Part shown: one piece after another, positions 61,825 to 64,000 of the stretch | Layout: each line of letters opens with the position of its first letter | Numbering within the stretch: position 1 is the stretch's first letter | Notes under the pieces: generated by a model | Told to the model about the DNA's origin: nothing | Databases searched by the model: none | What the model saw: only the letters and a program-made list of their open reading frames with translations | Made by a program: the position numbers and the translations under genes | Source of the DNA: Cupriavidus taiwanensis | GTDB lineage: Bacteria; Pseudomonadota; Gammaproteobacteria; Burkholderiales; Burkholderiaceae | NCBI RefSeq assembly: GCF_900250115.1 | Contig: NZ_LT984804.1 | Span: 310,001 to 374,000, forward strand | Reading direction: 5' to 3' | Length of the DNA stretch: 64,000 nt

Positions 61825-64000
61825 GCGCGCGCCAGCCCTTCGTCCAGGATCGCCGCCACCGTCTGCAGGTTGGGTTCGAGCACCAGGTCGAAATGGCTGC
61901 AGGGCACTTCGGCAATGGTCAGGCCGCCCAGCGCGACGCGCCGCCACAGCGACAGCGGATCGCCGCGCTGCTGCTGCCTGACCGCGGCGCGCAGATAGAG
62001 CACCGGCCCGGCGTGGTAGGGACGCGGCCGATAGGTGGTCATGGCGCGCACCATGGTCTCGCGCACCTGCCGCAGTGCCGGCGGCAGCGATTCGGACAGC
62101 GCGTCCGGCTTGCAGGTGATGCCGCCGCGGCGTATGCCGACGCCTTCGGCGGCGCGGCGCAGCGCGTACTTCAGGTAGCGCACGCGCTGTGCCGCCGGCA
62201 CCGCGCGCAGCTTGCGCAGCTGCCAGGCGGGATAGCTCCAGCAGAAGCGCATCCACGTGCGCCATGGCAGGAAATGCTCGCAGACATAGGTGTCGAGCAG
62301 GCACAGCAGCTCGACCTGCTCGCCGGCGCGGGTCAGCTGTTGCGCCATCTCGAACACCACCAGCCCGCCGAAGGAGTAGCCGGCCAGCGCGTACGGACCG
62401 CTCGGCTGCAGGCTGCGGATCTGCTCGATGTAGCTGGCCGCCATATCCTCGACGCGCCGCTGCGTCGGCTGTTCGCCGTCGAGGCCGCGTGCCTGCAGCC
62501 CGTAGACCGGGCGCGAGGTGCGCAGCGCGTTGACCATGCCCCAGCACTCCATCACCGAACCGCTCGCGCCGTGCACCAGGAACAGCGGCGAGCCGGTGCC
62601 GCCGCGTACCGGCACCAGGTTGGGCGAAGGCTGCGGCGTCGCGGCTTCGTCGATCGCCGCGGCCAGCCCTGCAATGGTGGGCGCGAACAACAGCGTCGCC
62701 AGCGGAATCGTGCGGCCGGTCGACTGGTACACGTCCGCCAGCAGCCGCGCGGCCAGCAGCGAATGTCCGCCCAGATCGAAGAAGTTGTCGTCGCGGCCGA
62801 TCGGGGCGAAGTCGAACAAGCGCTCCCACAGGGCCTGCAGATGGCGTTCGAGCTGCTCGCGCGACGTCCCGGGCGCGGGCAGTTCGCGCGCTGCCAGGTT
62901 CAGGGCCGGATGACAGCGGATGGCGTCGAGGCAGTCCGGATTGCGCAACGCCGCGGCATTGCCCACCGGCAGGCCGTTGACCGCATTGCGCGCCGCCGCT
63001 TCGGAGAACTTGCCATTGTGCGTGACCGGCAGCGCCGGCACGGCGAGGATGCGGTCGGGCACATGCGTTGGCGAGGCGCGGCGCGCCAGGTCGCGGCGCA
63101 CGCGGGCGGCCAGCGTGCCGGTCAGCGCGACCCCGTCCTGCAGGACCAGCAGCAGCACCATGCGCTGGTCGTAGCGCTCGGCGTGGGTGCGGTCGGGCGG
63201 CGCCGTGCGCGCGCGCTGCTCGACCACCATCGCCTCGCGGATCTCGGGGATATCGCGCAGCACCCGATAGATCTCGCCCGGCCCGACATTGACGCCGCGC
63301 ACATTGAGCACGCCGTCGGACCGGCCATGCAGCCGCGCCGTGCCTTCGGGCGGAAAGTCGATGCGGTCGCCGTGGGTCCAGACCCCAGCGTTGGCCGAGA
63401 AGTAGGCCTTGTGGAAGCCCTGGCCGTCGGTGTCGCCATAGAAGCCGAGCGGACGCGACGGAAACGGGTTCGCGCACACCAGCTCGCCGATGCCGCTGGT
63501 ACGCGCGCCGTGTTCCCACGCCTGCACATCGAGCGCCAGGCTCTTGCACTGGGCTTCGCCCGCATAGACCGGCAGGTTCGGATTGCCCAGCACGAAGCAG
63601 CCGAGGATGTCGGTGCCGCCCGAAATCGACTGCAGCGGCAAGGCCTTGACGTGATCGCGCACCCATTCGAACTGCGCGTCGAACAGCACCGATCCGGTCG
63701 ACATCATCGCGCGCAGCGCGCTCAGGTCGAACTGCTGGCCGGGCACCAGGCCGGCGTCCTCGCACATCTTCAGGTAGGCGGGGCTGGTGCCGAACACCGT
63801 GACGCGCTCGTCCGCGACCAGGCGCCACAAGGCGTCGACCGTGGCGATCGGGCCGTCATAGGTCACGATCTCGACCCCGGACGCCAGCGCCGACAGCTGC
63901 CAGTTCCACATCATCCACGCGCAGGTGGTGTGGAAGTACATGCGGTCGCCGGGCCGCAGGTCGGAATGCAGCCGGTGCTCCTTCAGGTGCTCCAGCAGGC
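61821..64000 (-). CDS. NRPS-like protein: AacS-like adenylation, carrier and thioesterase domains (partial)
   Basis: The frame is open to the right edge, so the N-terminus is missing. From the edge: part of an acetoacetyl-CoA-synthetase-like adenylation domain (TCAWMMWNWQLSALASGVEI, VFGTSPAYLKMCEDAGL, SISGGTDILGCFVLGNPNLP, GVWTHGDRIDF), C-terminal LPVTHNGKFSEAA, a carrier domain with the phosphopantetheine Ser in DNFFDLGGHSLLAARLL, and a thioesterase (LVHGASGSVMECWGMVNALR, ALAGYSFGGLVVFEMA, late His in EVPCSHFDLVLEP). There is no condensation domain. It should load and release one acyl or keto-acid unit. Co-expressed with its own phosphopantetheinyl transferase. Confidence 0.88.
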   Translation of the reverse strand, partial: LLEHLKEHRLHSDLRPGDRMYFHTTCAWMMWNWQLSALASGVEIVTYDGPIATVDALWRLVADERVTVFGTSPAYLKMCEDAGLVPGQQFDLSALRAMMSTGSVLFDAQFEWVRDHVKALPLQSISGGTDILGCFVLGNPNLPVYAGEAQCKSLALDVQAWEHGARTSGIGELVCANPFPSRPLGFYGDTDGQGFHKAYFSANAGVWTHGDRIDFPPEGTARLHGRSDGVLNVRGVNVGPGEIYRVLRDIPEIREAMVVEQRARTAPPDRTHAERYDQRMVLLLVLQDGVALTGTLAARVRRDLARRASPTHVPDRILAVPALPVTHNGKFSEAAARNAVNGLPVGNAAALRNPDCLDAIRCHPALNLAARELPAPGTSREQLERHLQALWERLFDFAPIGRDDNFFDLGGHSLLAARLLADVYQSTGRTIPLATLLFAPTIAGLAAAIDEAATPQPSPNLVPVRGGTGSPLFLVHGASGSVMECWGMVNALRTSRPVYGLQARGLDGEQPTQRRVEDMAASYIEQIRSLQPSGPYALAGYSFGGLVVFEMAQQLTRAGEQVELLCLLDTYVCEHFLPWRTWMRFCWSYPAWQLRKLRAVPAAQRVRYLKYALRRAAEGVGIRRGGITCKPDALSESLPPALRQVRETMVRAMTTYRPRPYHAGPVLYLRAAVRQQQRGDPLSLWRRVALGGLTIAEVPCSHFDLVLEPNLQTVAAILDEGLARA

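Noticed and set aside
61827..63828. Apparent fusion of the phosphopantetheinyl transferase with a long upstream frame
   Set aside because: The upstream part reads without domains, while the next frame gives adenylation, carrier and thioesterase motifs. The transferase starts at the GTGA overlap.

Overview
The window looks like the chromosome of a GC-rich betaproteobacterium of the Burkholderiaceae, most likely Cupriavidus or a close relative. The reasons are the high GC, the dense solute-binding receptors of the Bug/tripartite tricarboxylate (TTT) type (seven here), each beside a regulator and catabolic enzymes, and the class I aldolase / ilvD pair. This is inference from gene content, not from a marker gene. 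No tRNA, rRNA, CRISPR array, integrase or insertion sequence was seen.

Layout. 1-21.5 kb is accessory catabolism: the end of an acyl-CoA ligase; a Bug receptor, a URO-D-like protein and a thiol dioxygenase divergent from a LysR regulator; a second Bug; an MFS transporter and a TPR protein; AraC and GntR regulators before an enolase-superfamily dehydratase; a cupin / flavin amine oxidase / zinc alcohol dehydrogenase / MFS operon; then LysR divergent from a Bug / M20 amidohydrolase / MFS set. 21.7-25.9 kb is a sulfur amino acid unit: a MetR-like LysR divergent from a PatB/MalY-type C-S lyase and an amino acid permease. 25.8-31.3 kb (minus strand) holds a RibD-like reductase, an SDR, a LuxR regulator and an AbgB-like hydrolase with its Bug, divergent from LysR.

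32.5-47.2 kb mixes housekeeping and catabolism: an ABC-F ATPase, an MltF-like lytic transglycosylase, an operon of quinone oxidoreductase, beta-keto acid cleavage enzyme and two Bug receptors, a TauD-type dioxygenase divergent from an AraC regulator, a PEBP protein, class I fructose-bisphosphate aldolase and ilvD with a clear terminator.

47.3-53.4 kb is an orphan type VI secretion cargo module: vgrG, a two-domain effector (degenerate M23-like plus GH19-like) and a periplasmic immunity candidate. It is followed by a truncated second immunity copy that runs directly into a Bug gene lacking its 5' end. The next gene, of the AtuA family, has lost its centre and is frameshifted. So the right edge of the module is a scar of recombination and decay.

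55.2-64 kb has IclR and GlxA-type regulators, a drug-efflux-like MFS, a secreted cupin, an AhpD-like protein, a solitary CapV-like patatin phospholipase, and a minus-strand biosynthetic pair: a phosphopantetheinyl transferase translationally coupled to an acetoacetyl-CoA-synthetase-like adenylation / carrier / thioesterase protein that runs off the right end. Several divergent intergenic regions carry clear dyads that may be operators.
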